DNA of 64,000 nucleotides from Palsa-661 sp035535015 (lineage in GTDB: Bacteria > Actinomycetota > Acidimicrobiia > Acidimicrobiales > UBA8190). The stretch covers positions 62,001-126,000 of the forward strand of contig DATLQU010000036.1 of NCBI GenBank assembly GCA_035535015.1, in the 5' to 3' direction. The notes beneath the pieces were generated by a model. It did not search any database and was not told where the DNA came from. It was given only the letters and a program-made list of their open reading frames with translations. How positions within the stretch are numbered: position 1 is the first letter of the stretch; every line of letters begins with the position of its first letter. Shown here piece by piece: positions 38,401-46,542 of the stretch. A program made the position numbers and the translations under genes.

Positions 38401-39773
38401 CCGAGCCGGTCGATCTCTCGTCTCCGAGACGGATCCATGTCATCGGGGTCGGTGGCGCCGGGATGAGCGCCATCGCCTCGGTTCTCGCCGCCATGGGGCA
38501 CACGGTCACCGGCAGCGACTTGAAGAGTTCGCCCACCACCCAGAGACTCGCCGCCGCCGGGGTGGCGGTCGCCATCGGCCACGACGCCGACCACGTGGGA
38601 GAGGCCGAGATGGTGACCGTCTCGACCGCCGTGGCCGAGACGAACCCCGAAGTGCGAGAAGCGCGCCGACGGGGCCTGGTGGTACTCAGCCGGGCGGAAG
38701 CCCTCGCCGCCGTGGCGGCTTGCCGCCGATGTGTGGCCGTGTCGGGTACCCACGGCAAGACGACGACGACGTCGATGCTGGCTCTGATCCTGGTCGAGGC
38801 GGGTCTGCGACCGAGTTTCCTGATCGGTGGGGACATCAACGAGATCGGGACGAATGCCGTGTGGGACACCGGCGAGTGGTTGGTGGTCGAGGCCGACGAG
38901 AGCGACGGGACCTTCCTCGCCCTCGACCCCGAGATCGCCGTGGTGACGAACGTGGAGGCGGATCACCTCGACTACTACGGCGGATTCGCCGAACTGGTGG
39001 CCGCCTTCGACGTCTTCTGTACGGGGCGCCCCGGGGCCGTGGTGGTGGGAGCGGACGACACGGTGGCAGCGGAGCTCGGACGGGCCCACGGCGCCGACCT
39101 GGTGGGCACGGCGGCCGACGCGACCTTCAGGATCGGGGCCATCGTCACCGACGGGACCGCGGTGTCGTTCGAGCTCCGGTACGGGCATGACGTGCTGGGC
39201 ACCATCTCGCTGCCCGTGACGGGAGCCAATATCGCCCGGAACGCGGCGGTGGCCACGGTGACGGCACTGCGGGTGGGAGCGGTCTTCGATGACGCCGTAC
39301 GTGCGCTGGCGCGCTTCGCCGGTGTGGCCCGGCGCTTCGAATTGCGTGGCGAAGCCGGTGGGGTGAGGTTCGTCGATGATTACGCTCATCTCCCGACCGA
39401 GGTTCGCGCCGTACTCGCCGCCGCCCGCCAGACCGGCCCGGACCGGATCGTGGTGGTATTCCAGCCCCACCGTTACAGCCGGATCGGAGCACTCGGTGAA
39501 CAGTTCGGCGATGCCTTCTCGGCGGCCGACGTGGTCATCGTGACGGAGATCTTCGCCGCCGGCGAACAGCCTCAGCCGGGAGTCACCGGTCGGCTGGTGG
39601 CCGACGCCATCGTGCGCCACCAGCCCGAACTCGACGTGAGGTACATCGCCGGGCGGGCCGACCTGCGTCGCCATCTGGCCCACGTCCTGCGACCGGGTGA
39701 TCTGTGCCTGACGCTCGGCGCCGGCGACCTGACCTCGCTTCCCGATGAGATGTTGGCGGCACCGGCATGGTGA
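38397..39773 (+). CDS. murC: UDP-MurNAc:L-alanine ligase
   Basis: 458 residues. First Mur ligase, adding L-Ala to UDP-MurNAc. N-terminal HVIGVGGAGMSAIA, GSDLK, ATP loop SGTHGKTTTT, EADESDGTF, TNVEADHLDYYG and the C-terminal RFVDDYAHLPTEV are all MurC signatures. The GTG start overlaps murG. The stop is inside murB, whose ATG starts 7 bases before the end of murC. Confidence 0.96.
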   Translation: MTEPVDLSSPRRIHVIGVGGAGMSAIASVLAAMGHTVTGSDLKSSPTTQRLAAAGVAVAIGHDADHVGEAEMVTVSTAVAETNPEVREARRRGLVVLSRAEALAAVAACRRCVAVSGTHGKTTTTSMLALILVEAGLRPSFLIGGDINEIGTNAVWDTGEWLVVEADESDGTFLALDPEIAVVTNVEADHLDYYGGFAELVAAFDVFCTGRPGAVVVGADDTVAAELGRAHGADLVGTAADATFRIGAIVTDGTAVSFELRYGHDVLGTISLPVTGANIARNAAVATVTALRVGAVFDDAVRALARFAGVARRFELRGEAGGVRFVDDYAHLPTEVRAVLAAARQTGPDRIVVVFQPHRYSRIGALGEQFGDAFSAADVVIVTEIFAAGEQPQPGVTGRLVADAIVRHQPELDVRYIAGRADLRRHLAHVLRPGDLCLTLGAGDLTSLPDEMLAAPAW

Positions 39774-40780
39774 ACGCCGGGAACCCCCCGACGGCGGCGG
39801 GTATGGAGGCGGCCGCCGACGCGGTGGCCGCCGCGCTCGGATCGAGCGCCGAGCGCCACGCCCCTCTCGGAGCACGCACCACCTACCGGGTCGGGGGAAG
39901 GGCCTCCGTGCTGATGGTGGCGGACTCCGAGGACGAGCTGGCCAGGGTCCACGACGCCTTGGCCCTGGTGCGAGACGACTCCCACGACAGTGGCGGCTGC
40001 GCAGTGCCTTTGCTCGTTCTCGGCAACGGCTCGAACCTGGTGGTGGCCGACGCCGGATTCCCCGGGCTGGTGGTACTCCTCGGGTCCGGTCTGGCCGGCA
40101 TCGAGATCACGGGGACGACGGTGCGCGCCGGCGGGGCGGCCCAGTTGCCGCTGGTGGCCCGGCGCACCGCCGCCGCCGGACTGACAGGTCTCGAGTGGGC
40201 CGTCGGTGTGCCGGGGACGGTGGGCGGCGCACTCAAGATGAACGCCGGAGGCCACGGTTCGGACACGGCCGCCGTGCTCGTCCGCCAGCGGATCTTCGAC
40301 CTGGTGGCGGGCGGAGGCAGCGAGGGGGAAGCCGAGAGACTGGAACTGGCCTACCGGCACTCGTCGCTGACGGACGGCGAGGTCGTGGTGTGGGCCGAGT
40401 TCGGGCTGACGCCGACGCCGGCGACCGAGGCCCGGGCCGCCCTGGCCGATGTCGTCCGCTGGCGCCGCGCCCACCAGCCCGGGGGCTCGAACGCCGGCTC
40501 GGTGTTCCGCAATCCCCCGGGCGACTCCGCCGGGAGGTTGGTGGAGGCGGCCGGATTGAAGGGGTTTCGTCTGGGCAGCGCCCAGGTGTCGGGGAAACAC
40601 GCCAACTTCATCCAGGCCGACGAAGGAGGGTCGGCCGACGACGTCCGGCGGCTGATCGAGCACGTGCGCCGTGTGGTCCGTGATTCGACCGGGGTCCGCT
40701 TGGAGCCCGAGGTCCGTTTTGTGGGGTTCGACCAGGGGGAGAGGGAGAAACCCTCACCCTCATGTGGAGGTTCGTTATGA
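39767..40780 (+). CDS. murB: UDP-N-acetylenolpyruvoylglucosamine reductase
   Basis: 337 residues. FAD-dependent reduction to UDP-MurNAc. FAD-binding segments TTYRVGGRASVLM and GNGSNLVVADAG, GLTGLEWAVGVPGTVGGAL, and the active-site Ser in NAGSVFRNP (proton donor) and C-terminal GVRLEPEVRFVG are visible. It is type I by motif layout. The ATG overlaps murC by 7 bases and the stop overlaps ftsQ (ATGA). MurA is not in the window. Confidence 0.95.
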   Translation: MVNAGNPPTAAGMEAAADAVAAALGSSAERHAPLGARTTYRVGGRASVLMVADSEDELARVHDALALVRDDSHDSGGCAVPLLVLGNGSNLVVADAGFPGLVVLLGSGLAGIEITGTTVRAGGAAQLPLVARRTAAAGLTGLEWAVGVPGTVGGALKMNAGGHGSDTAAVLVRQRIFDLVAGGGSEGEAERLELAYRHSSLTDGEVVVWAEFGLTPTPATEARAALADVVRWRRAHQPGGSNAGSVFRNPPGDSAGRLVEAAGLKGFRLGSAQVSGKHANFIQADEGGSADDVRRLIEHVRRVVRDSTGVRLEPEVRFVGFDQGEREKPSPSCGGSL

Positions 40781-41571
40781 GCAAGGTGGCCGAGGAACTG
40801 GAAACAGGTCATGTGACGGTCGATCCGAGGATCCTGCAGCGGAGGGTCGACGTGACCCGGCAACGGACCCGACGGAGGGTGGCCGTGGTGGCCGTGGTGG
40901 CCGGGGTCGTCGCCGTGGCCGTGGGGGGCTGGGCTGTGCTGCACTCCCCGTTGTTCGCCGCCCGCCACGTGACGGTGGTGGGAGCCATCCGCACCGGCGT
41001 CGACCCGGTGGTGGCGGCTTCGGGACTGTCGGGGGAGCCGCCCCTGATCGACGTGGACCCCGGGTCGGTGGCGGCCCGGGTGGAGGCGCTGCCCTGGGTG
41101 GGGCGGGCCATCGTGACGCGTCACTGGCCGGACACGGTGACGGTAACGGTGACCGAGCGCGTGCCTGCTGCCGTGGTGGTGCGGCCCGGTCACGGAGATG
41201 TTCTCGTCGACGCCAGCGGACGGGTCCTCGACGATGTGACGGACGCCCCCGTCGGCACCATGGTCCTCGATGTGCCCGTGACACCGGGACGACCGGGCAC
41301 GGTGCTCGGTGCCGCCGCTCGTCCGGGACTGGCCGTGGTGGCCCGATTGCCGGCGTCGCTGCGCTCCCAGGTGTCGCGGGTGGGCGTCGCGCTCGACGGC
41401 GTGGTGAGCCTGACGCTGACGGACAACGTCGGTGTCGTTCTCGGCCGCGCCGTGGAGCTGCCGGCCAAATTCGAAGCTCTGGTCAGCGTGCTGACCGACG
41501 TGGTGCCGCGGGCCCCGGACGTGATCGACGTGACCGTCCCCGGTGCTCCCGCCGTGGGTCCGCCGGGGTAA
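40777..41571 (+). CDS. ftsQ: Cell division protein FtsQ
   Basis: 264 residues. Bitopic divisome protein that links early and late division proteins. A short cytoplasmic part with basic residues, one membrane helix (about 33-55, VAVVAVVAGVVAVAVGGWAV), then a POTRA-type domain (SPLFAARHVTVVGAIRTG, about 57-125: LPWVGRAIVTRHWPDTVTV) and FtsQ/DivIB domain. The ATG at 40777 has GGAGG 6 bases upstream and overlaps the murB stop; an ATG at 40762 is less likely. It is the last gene before the ftsZ promoter. Confidence 0.9.
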   Translation: MSKVAEELETGHVTVDPRILQRRVDVTRQRTRRRVAVVAVVAGVVAVAVGGWAVLHSPLFAARHVTVVGAIRTGVDPVVAASGLSGEPPLIDVDPGSVAARVEALPWVGRAIVTRHWPDTVTVTVTERVPAAVVVRPGHGDVLVDASGRVLDDVTDAPVGTMVLDVPVTPGRPGTVLGAAARPGLAVVARLPASLRSQVSRVGVALDGVVSLTLTDNVGVVLGRAVELPAKFEALVSVLTDVVPRAPDVIDVTVPGAPAVGPPG

Positions 41572-41701
41572 CGGCGGCACCGACCTGAGGCGGCAGGGGA
41601 GGCGATCCTCTCGAGCGGCTCGGCCCCGGCCACCGTGCCGCCGACCGGGAAGGACCGTTCTGACCTGGCCTTGTGCCGAGGGAGCGTGCCTGGTGCTCTG
41701 C
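41572..41701. other. ftsQ-ftsZ intergenic region, upstream part
   Basis: No gene is supportable in the roughly 300 bases between ftsQ and ftsZ. The first 130 bases show no clear terminator or palindrome. The rest contains the ftsZ promoter and leader. Confidence 0.5.
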
Positions 41702-41730
41702 TTGACCGGTTACCGCTCCGCCCCTAGGGT
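41702..41730 (+). promoter_or_regulatory. ftsZ promoter
   Basis: TTGACC (41702-41707), 17 bases, TAGGGT (41725-41730). The start near 41737 leaves a leader of about 137 bases before the ATG at 41874. A separate ftsZ promoter inside the dcw cluster is common. Confidence 0.75.
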
Positions 41731-41873
41731 GAAGCCACCTCGGCAGGCACCAGTTGAAAGTTGTGGTCGAGGGTGAGGTGACTGGTGCTCGGGGCAGGCT
41801 CGTCCAGCCCGACCACCTGGCGGAAGTTCCCACCGTGAGGCCCGAACTTGCGGGTAAGGGTCGAGGAGAGTCG

Positions 41874-42986
41874 ATGACCGGTCCAGCGCACAGCAGCTAC
41901 TTCGCTGTCATCAAGGTCGTGGGCGTCGGAGGCGGCGGAGTAAACGCCGTGAACCGGATGATCGAGGCCGGTCTGAAGGGCGTGGAGTTCATCGCCGCCA
42001 ATACGGACTCACAGGCTCTGTTGATGAGCGACGCCGATCTCAAACTGGACATCGGCCGGCAACGGACGCGTGGCCTCGGGGCGGGCAGCGATCCCGAGGT
42101 GGGTCGGGAAGCGGCCGAAGAGCACCGGGCGGAGATCGAGGAAGCGCTCAAGGGCGCCGACATGGTCTTCATCACGGCCGGCAAGGGTGGCGGCACCGGA
42201 ACGGGCGCGGCCCCGGTGGTGGCCGAGATCGCCAAGTCGGTGGGCGCTCTGACCATCGCCGTGGTGACCCGACCGTTCGCCTTCGAGGGCCGGCAGCGAT
42301 CGGTGCAGGCGGAGGGCGGAATCCAGAAGCTCAAGGAGAAGGTCGACGCCATCATCATCATTCCCAACGACCGGCTTCTGACCGTTTCGACCGAGAAGAC
42401 CTCGATGGTCAACGCCTTCAAGATGGCCGATGAGGTGCTGCTACAGGGGGTGCAGGGCATCACCGACCTGATCACCATCCCGGGCCAGATCAATACCGAC
42501 TTCGCCGACGTGCGGATGGTGCTGGCCGATGCGGGTACGGCCATCATGGGCATCGGCCAGACCACCGGTGAGGGTCGGGCCGTGAACGCCGCCCGGGCCG
42601 CCATCACGAGTCCCCTGCTCGAGGCGCAGATCGAAGGGGCCCGGGGCATCCTGGTCAGTATCGCCGGGGGTCCGGAGCTCGGCTTGTTCGAGGTCAACGA
42701 GGCGATGGAGATCATCCACGGCGTGGCCCACCCCGACGCCAACATCATTTTCGGCAACGTCATCGACGAGTCAATGGGCGACGACGTCCGGGTGACCGTG
42801 ATCGCCGCCGGCTTCGAGCGTTGGGAGGAAGGCGGCACCGGTGGCTCGAAGTCCTCGGGGCGCAGCAGCGGCAGCCAGGTGCTCGGTCTCGACTCCGTGC
42901 ACGAGGACATCTTCGCCTCGCCGTCCGAGGAGGACGACCTCGATCTCGGCGACGACGAGTTCGACGTCCCCTCGTTCCTGCGCTGA
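41874..42986 (+). CDS. ftsZ: Cell division GTPase FtsZ
   Basis: 370 residues. Tubulin-like GTPase that forms the Z-ring. N-terminal VVGVGGGGVNAVNRMI, the tubulin signature GGGTGTG (105-111), the T7 loop NTDFADVR, and the C-terminal conserved peptide DDEFDVPSFLR, which binds SepF and other partners, are present after a short Ser/Gly-rich linker. The ATG has GAGGAGA upstream. A 40-codon in-frame extension exists but has no ribosome binding site and is rejected. Confidence 0.98.
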   Translation: MTGPAHSSYFAVIKVVGVGGGGVNAVNRMIEAGLKGVEFIAANTDSQALLMSDADLKLDIGRQRTRGLGAGSDPEVGREAAEEHRAEIEEALKGADMVFITAGKGGGTGTGAAPVVAEIAKSVGALTIAVVTRPFAFEGRQRSVQAEGGIQKLKEKVDAIIIIPNDRLLTVSTEKTSMVNAFKMADEVLLQGVQGITDLITIPGQINTDFADVRMVLADAGTAIMGIGQTTGEGRAVNAARAAITSPLLEAQIEGARGILVSIAGGPELGLFEVNEAMEIIHGVAHPDANIIFGNVIDESMGDDVRVTVIAAGFERWEEGGTGGSKSSGRSSGSQVLGLDSVHEDIFASPSEEDDLDLGDDEFDVPSFLR

Positions 42987-43031
42987 CCCCGCACCCTGAC
43001 GCTGCCGCATCCTGACGCCTCCGCCCGCCGT

Positions 43032-43727
43032 TTGGGCTCCACGCCGGTCGAGGTGTTCTGGTCGACGAAGGCGACGGGGGACCAGCGGACCGTCACCGCG
43101 CAGTCCCTGCCCGAGCCCGTCCCGGCCGGATCGTCGGTGTACCGGCTCAGGCAGGTCCACGGGTCCGAGGTGGCGGTGGTCGGTGCGGCCCCTGTTCCCG
43201 GGACGACCGCATGGGCGACCAGCTCCGACGGCGCGGTGCCCGAGGCCGATGCCGTGGTGGGCGTCGGGGCCGGATCTTGCCTGGTTGTGCTCACCGCCGA
43301 CTGTGCGCCGGTGGCACTCGGATCTCCCGAGGGCGTCCACGGGGCCGTCCACGTGGGCTGGCGGGGCCTGGTGGCCGGCGTGATCGGACGGGCGGTCGAT
43401 GCCATGACGGCGCTCGGGGCCAGTTCGGTGGTGGCCGGACTCGGTCCGACCATCCATCACTGCTGCTACGAATTCGGCCCCGCCGAACTCGACGTCGCGG
43501 CGCGCCGGGCGGGTGACGAGGTGCGGGCCATGGCGACGAGCGGGGCGCCGGCGCTCGACCTGCCCGGCGGGGTCCGGGCCGCCTTGCGGCGTGCCGGGGT
43601 CCCTCTGGTCGTCGAGGTCGACCGCTGCACGGCCTGCGGAGGCGATGGCTTCTCCTACCGGGCCCGCGGCGATGAGGCGCGGCAGGGCGTCTTCGTCTGG
43701 AGAACCGCCCCCGGTCAGGGCCGATGA
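43032..43727 (+). CDS. pgeF: Peptidoglycan editing factor PgeF (YfiH family)
   Basis: 231 residues from a TTG. The YfiH/PgeF family acts on misincorporated Ser in UDP-MurNAc-L-Ser in E. coli and has purine nucleoside phosphorylase/adenosine deaminase activity in other members. Metal-site motifs are present: RQVHGSEV (His), LTADCAPVAL (Cys) and VHVGWRGLVAG (His), plus CCYEFGP. The start is weak: only TTG 43032 or an internal GTG 43053 is available. It sits directly after ftsZ, a conserved actinobacterial order, and overlaps yggS by ATGA. Confidence 0.88.
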   Translation: MGSTPVEVFWSTKATGDQRTVTAQSLPEPVPAGSSVYRLRQVHGSEVAVVGAAPVPGTTAWATSSDGAVPEADAVVGVGAGSCLVVLTADCAPVALGSPEGVHGAVHVGWRGLVAGVIGRAVDAMTALGASSVVAGLGPTIHHCCYEFGPAELDVAARRAGDEVRAMATSGAPALDLPGGVRAALRRAGVPLVVEVDRCTACGGDGFSYRARGDEARQGVFVWRTAPGQGR

Positions 43728-44452
43728 GCCCCCGGCCGGACCTGGCGCCTTCGCCGGCACCGGCGGTGGTGGCCGCCCGGGTCGCTGATGTCAGGCGGCG
43801 GATCGGGGAGGCGGGTCGTGATCCGGACGCCGTCCGGCTGGTGGCGGTGACCAAGGGTTTCGACGGCAGCGCCGTCACCGCCGCACTGGCGGCCGGGGTG
43901 CACGACATCGGCGAGAACTACGCCGCCGAGTTGTCGTCCAAGGCGGCGTCGCTGGGCGACCATCCGGGCATCGCCACCGATGGCGGCTTGCATCTCCGGT
44001 GGCACTTCCTGGGGGCGATCCAGCGCCGCCGCGTGGCCGAGCTGGCGCCGCTGGTGGTGTGCTGGCACACGCTGGCGCGGGTCGTCGAAGGAGAATCCAT
44101 CGCCCGGCGGGCGCCGGGGGCCCGTGTGTTCGTCGAAGTCGAGGTGAGCGGTCTGCCCGGTCGCAACGGCTGTGCGCCGGAAGCCGTCCCCCGACTGGTC
44201 CGGGCCCTCGAGGGCCTGGAGCTCGATGTGCGGGGCCTGATGGTGGTGGCACCCCCCGGCCCGGCCGAAGTGGCGCGCACGGCGTTTCGGACGACGGCTC
44301 GGCTGGCTGCCGATCTCGGGCTCCGCGAGTTGTCGATGGGGATGTCGGGAGATCTCGAGGTGGCGCTCGAGGAGGGGACGACGATGGTGCGGATGGGGCG
44401 GGCGTTGTTTGGACCGCGTCCCGGAGTGGGACCGGACGCTCACTGGTCGTAG
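43724..44452 (+). CDS. yggS: PLP homeostasis protein YggS/PLPBP
   Basis: 242 residues. A PLP-binding TIM-barrel protein without known catalysis; it buffers PLP. The PLP Lys lies in LVAVTKGF, with GENYAAEL, RWHFLGAIQRRRVAEL and the C-terminal ELSMGMSGDLEVALEEGTT then RMGRALFG, all expected. It overlaps pgeF (ATGA) and precedes sepF, in the conserved ftsZ-pgeF-yggS-sepF order. Confidence 0.94.
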   Translation: MSPRPDLAPSPAPAVVAARVADVRRRIGEAGRDPDAVRLVAVTKGFDGSAVTAALAAGVHDIGENYAAELSSKAASLGDHPGIATDGGLHLRWHFLGAIQRRRVAELAPLVVCWHTLARVVEGESIARRAPGARVFVEVEVSGLPGRNGCAPEAVPRLVRALEGLELDVRGLMVVAPPGPAEVARTAFRTTARLAADLGLRELSMGMSGDLEVALEEGTTMVRMGRALFGPRPGVGPDAHWS

Positions 44453-44538
44453 CCGGATAGGGGGCAGAGCGCCTGGCCGGGCCTCGTCACCCTGCTCCTG
44501 AGCCCACGCAGTACGCTGTCGAGGAGGAGGCGCGTCTC

Positions 44539-45066
44539 ATGGCAGCTGGTTTCTTCAAGAGGGCCATGGTCTACCTGGGCCTGGTCGATGACGAGTACGA
44601 GGATTACGAGGAGTACGAGCCCCGGGTACCGGTGGGCCCGCGCCTCGCGCAGCGGGCCGTCGAAGAAGAGGACGAGCGACCCATGGCGGTCACCACGAGC
44701 ACGATCCGGCCCATGACACGCGACGAAACGACGTCGACCATGACATCGGTCACCCCGCGCGCCGTGGTGCGCCCGGTACCCATGGACGTGGGCGCCCGGG
44801 TCCACGTGGTGGCGCCGTCACAATTCGGCGATGCCCGGCAGATCGCCGATCGGCTCATGTCCAACCAGCCGGTGATCGTGAATCTGCAGGTCTCCGATCG
44901 GGAGCTGATGCGGAGGATGATCGACTTCTGCAGCGGGGTCGCTTACGCCCTGAACGGGAAGATGGAGCGGGTGGCGGACAAGGTTTTCCTGGTCACACCC
45001 TCGAACGTGAAGGTGTCGGCCGAAGAGAGACTGCGTCTCCAGGAGAACGGCCTCCTGCGGTCGTAG
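44539..45066 (+). CDS. sepF: Cell division protein SepF
   Basis: 175 residues. Binds FtsZ and anchors it to the membrane. An amphipathic N-terminal start (AAGFFKRAMVYLGLVDDEY), an acidic/Thr linker, then the core domain (about 86-165, VHVVAPSQFGDARQIADRL then VIVNLQV and FCSGVAYALNGKMERVADKVFLVTP) are present. A strong GAGGAGG ribosome binding site precedes the ATG, and a TACGCT (44512-44517) may be a -10 box. It replaces FtsA/ZipA function in actinobacteria, so its presence fits the lineage. Confidence 0.96.
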   Translation: MAAGFFKRAMVYLGLVDDEYEDYEEYEPRVPVGPRLAQRAVEEEDERPMAVTTSTIRPMTRDETTSTMTSVTPRAVVRPVPMDVGARVHVVAPSQFGDARQIADRLMSNQPVIVNLQVSDRELMRRMIDFCSGVAYALNGKMERVADKVFLVTPSNVKVSAEERLRLQENGLLRS

Positions 45067-45112
45067 CTGTCGACCCGGCCTCGTCCCGAGGACCAGGAAC
45101 GCCCTCCTCCCC

Positions 45113-45427
45113 ATGGCCACTCTCTTCCCTGCCGTGCTCATTGGCTCGGCCAACGCGAGCTTGCAGAGGATTCTCACCACGATCGTCTGGGTCTTCATCC
45201 TGGCCCTGGTGGCGCGGGCTCTGATGAGTTGGTTCCCGGCGGAGCCGGGGAGTGCCAGCTATTCGATCGTGCGTGTCCTCGACCGTTTCACCGAACCGGT
45301 CCTGCGACCCATCCGACGGTTGCTGCCCCCCGTACGCGCCGGCGGGATGGCCATCGACCTGTCGATCATCATCGCCATCCTGGTCCTCGAGATCGTGGTG
45401 GTACAGATCGTCATCCCTGCGCTCTGA
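45113..45427 (+). CDS. YggT family membrane protein
   Basis: 104 residues with two membrane helices (about 18-40, RILTTIVWVFILALVARALM, and about 78-100). The loop FPAEPGSASYSIVRVLDRFT then EPVLRPIRRLLPP is the YggT signature. In actinobacteria it lies between sepF and divIVA, as here. Function is unclear; roles in osmotic tolerance or division-site membrane biology have been suggested. Confidence 0.93.
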   Translation: MATLFPAVLIGSANASLQRILTTIVWVFILALVARALMSWFPAEPGSASYSIVRVLDRFTEPVLRPIRRLLPPVRAGGMAIDLSIIIAILVLEIVVVQIVIPAL

Positions 45428-45501
45428 CGGGAGTCCCCAGCCCAGCCGGGGTGCCTGGTCTGCGGGGTTGGTCCATCGATGGATCGGTCGGATCCTTTGG
45501 G

Positions 45502-45507
45502 TAGGAT
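45502..45507 (+). promoter_or_regulatory. -10 box of a leaderless divIVA promoter
   Basis: TAGGAT, then six C residues, then the ATG of divIVA at 45514. A CCATCGATGG palindrome (45473-45482) lies 19 bases upstream of the box. Confidence 0.6.
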
Positions 45508-45513
45508 CCCCCC

Positions 45514-46521
45514 ATGGACAGCCCGAAGTCGAGTAGTCAGCAATCGAGCCTCGACAGTCTGCGGACCGTCGAATTTCGCCAGACGTTGCGGGGTTACCAC
45601 ATCGACGATGTCGATGAGTACCTCGAACGTGTCGCCATCGAGGCGGAGGCGCTCCAGGAGCAGATGCGGCAGTCCGGAGATCGGTTGCGGCAGGCGGCCG
45701 AGAGGATCGCCCAGCTCGAACAGTCCACGCAGCAGTTGGAGCAACAACTCGAGCAGACGCCGGCCACCGTCACCGCGGCACCGGCCCTGGCTGATGACAC
45801 GCTGCAGCGGACACTGCTGCTGGCGCAGAAGTTCGTCGAACAGACCGAAGCCGAAGCCGAGGCACAGGCCCGGACCACGTTGGCCGAGGCGGAAGGTCGG
45901 GCGCGGACGATGCTGGCCGACGCCGAGACGCGGGCGCGGACGCTGACCGAGGAGACCGAACGGCATCTGCGCGAAGACATCTCCCGGCTCGAGTCCATCC
46001 GGACGCAGTTGGCCGGCGACGTGGAGACGATCGCCCGGCATCTCGACACCGAGCGGAACCGCCTGCGTGGGGCGTTGGGCGAAATGCTGGCCTGGGTCGA
46101 TGAGCACGTGCAGCCGGCGGCGACTCTCTTGGCCCAGCCCTCGGCGGCCACGCCCTCGAGCTCTGCACCGGGTTCGTCTGCACCGGGTTCGTCTGCACCG
46201 GGTTCGTCTGCACCGGGTTCGTCTGCACCGGGTTCGTCTGCACCGGGTTCCTCTGCACCGGGTTCGTCTGCACCGGGTTCCTCTGCACCGGGAATCCCGG
46301 CATCCGATGCGACACCGCCCGGACGTCCGGGATCGGAGGCGGAAAACCGCACCGCCTCGGGTGGGCAACCGGCGCCGTCACCGAGAACCTCACCCGCCGG
46401 TCCGAGCGGCCCCGGTTCACCTTCCGGTTCCCGGTCCGACGAGTCGTCGACCTCCGGTGAGCGTCAGGGCATGATGCCCCTGGCAGACCCCGAGGGTGCG
46501 CGCGCCGGCGTGCCGCGCTGA
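45514..46521 (+). CDS. divIVA: DivIVA/Wag31-like polar growth protein
   Basis: 335 residues. Marks negatively curved membrane and recruits the elongation machinery in actinobacteria. The N-terminal DivIVA domain (about 17-45, TVEFRQTLRGYHIDDVDEYL) is followed by coiled coil to about residue 205 (two heptad-rich blocks, Gln/Ala/Glu). Next comes a disordered tail with nine SSAPG repeats (residues 216-260) and a Ser/Pro/Gly-rich end. The TAGGAT box 6 bases before the ATG suggests leaderless translation. It is the last gene of the cluster and converges with ileS. Confidence 0.94.
   Translation: MDSPKSSSQQSSLDSLRTVEFRQTLRGYHIDDVDEYLERVAIEAEALQEQMRQSGDRLRQAAERIAQLEQSTQQLEQQLEQTPATVTAAPALADDTLQRTLLLAQKFVEQTEAEAEAQARTTLAEAEGRARTMLADAETRARTLTEETERHLREDISRLESIRTQLAGDVETIARHLDTERNRLRGALGEMLAWVDEHVQPAATLLAQPSAATPSSSAPGSSAPGSSAPGSSAPGSSAPGSSAPGSSAPGSSAPGSSAPGIPASDATPPGRPGSEAENRTASGGQPAPSPRTSPAGPSGPGSPSGSRSDESSTSGERQGMMPLADPEGARAGVPR
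46159..46293 (+). repeat. 15-bp coding tandem repeat in divIVA (9 copies)
   Basis: The unit TCTGCACCGGGTTCG, coding SAPGS (SSAPG in frame), repeats nine times without a break over 135 bases. Only a few third-base changes (TCC for TCG) occur. Array length is an obvious target for slipped-strand change in 15-base steps, which keeps the frame. Confidence 0.92.
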
Positions 46522-46542
46522 AGTTACCGACGGGGAACGGAC

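Noticed and set aside
46159..46293. Regular repeat array considered as CRISPR
   Set aside because: The 15-bp units are contiguous without spacers and encode SSAPG in frame within divIVA. The same reasoning applies to 50006-50140.
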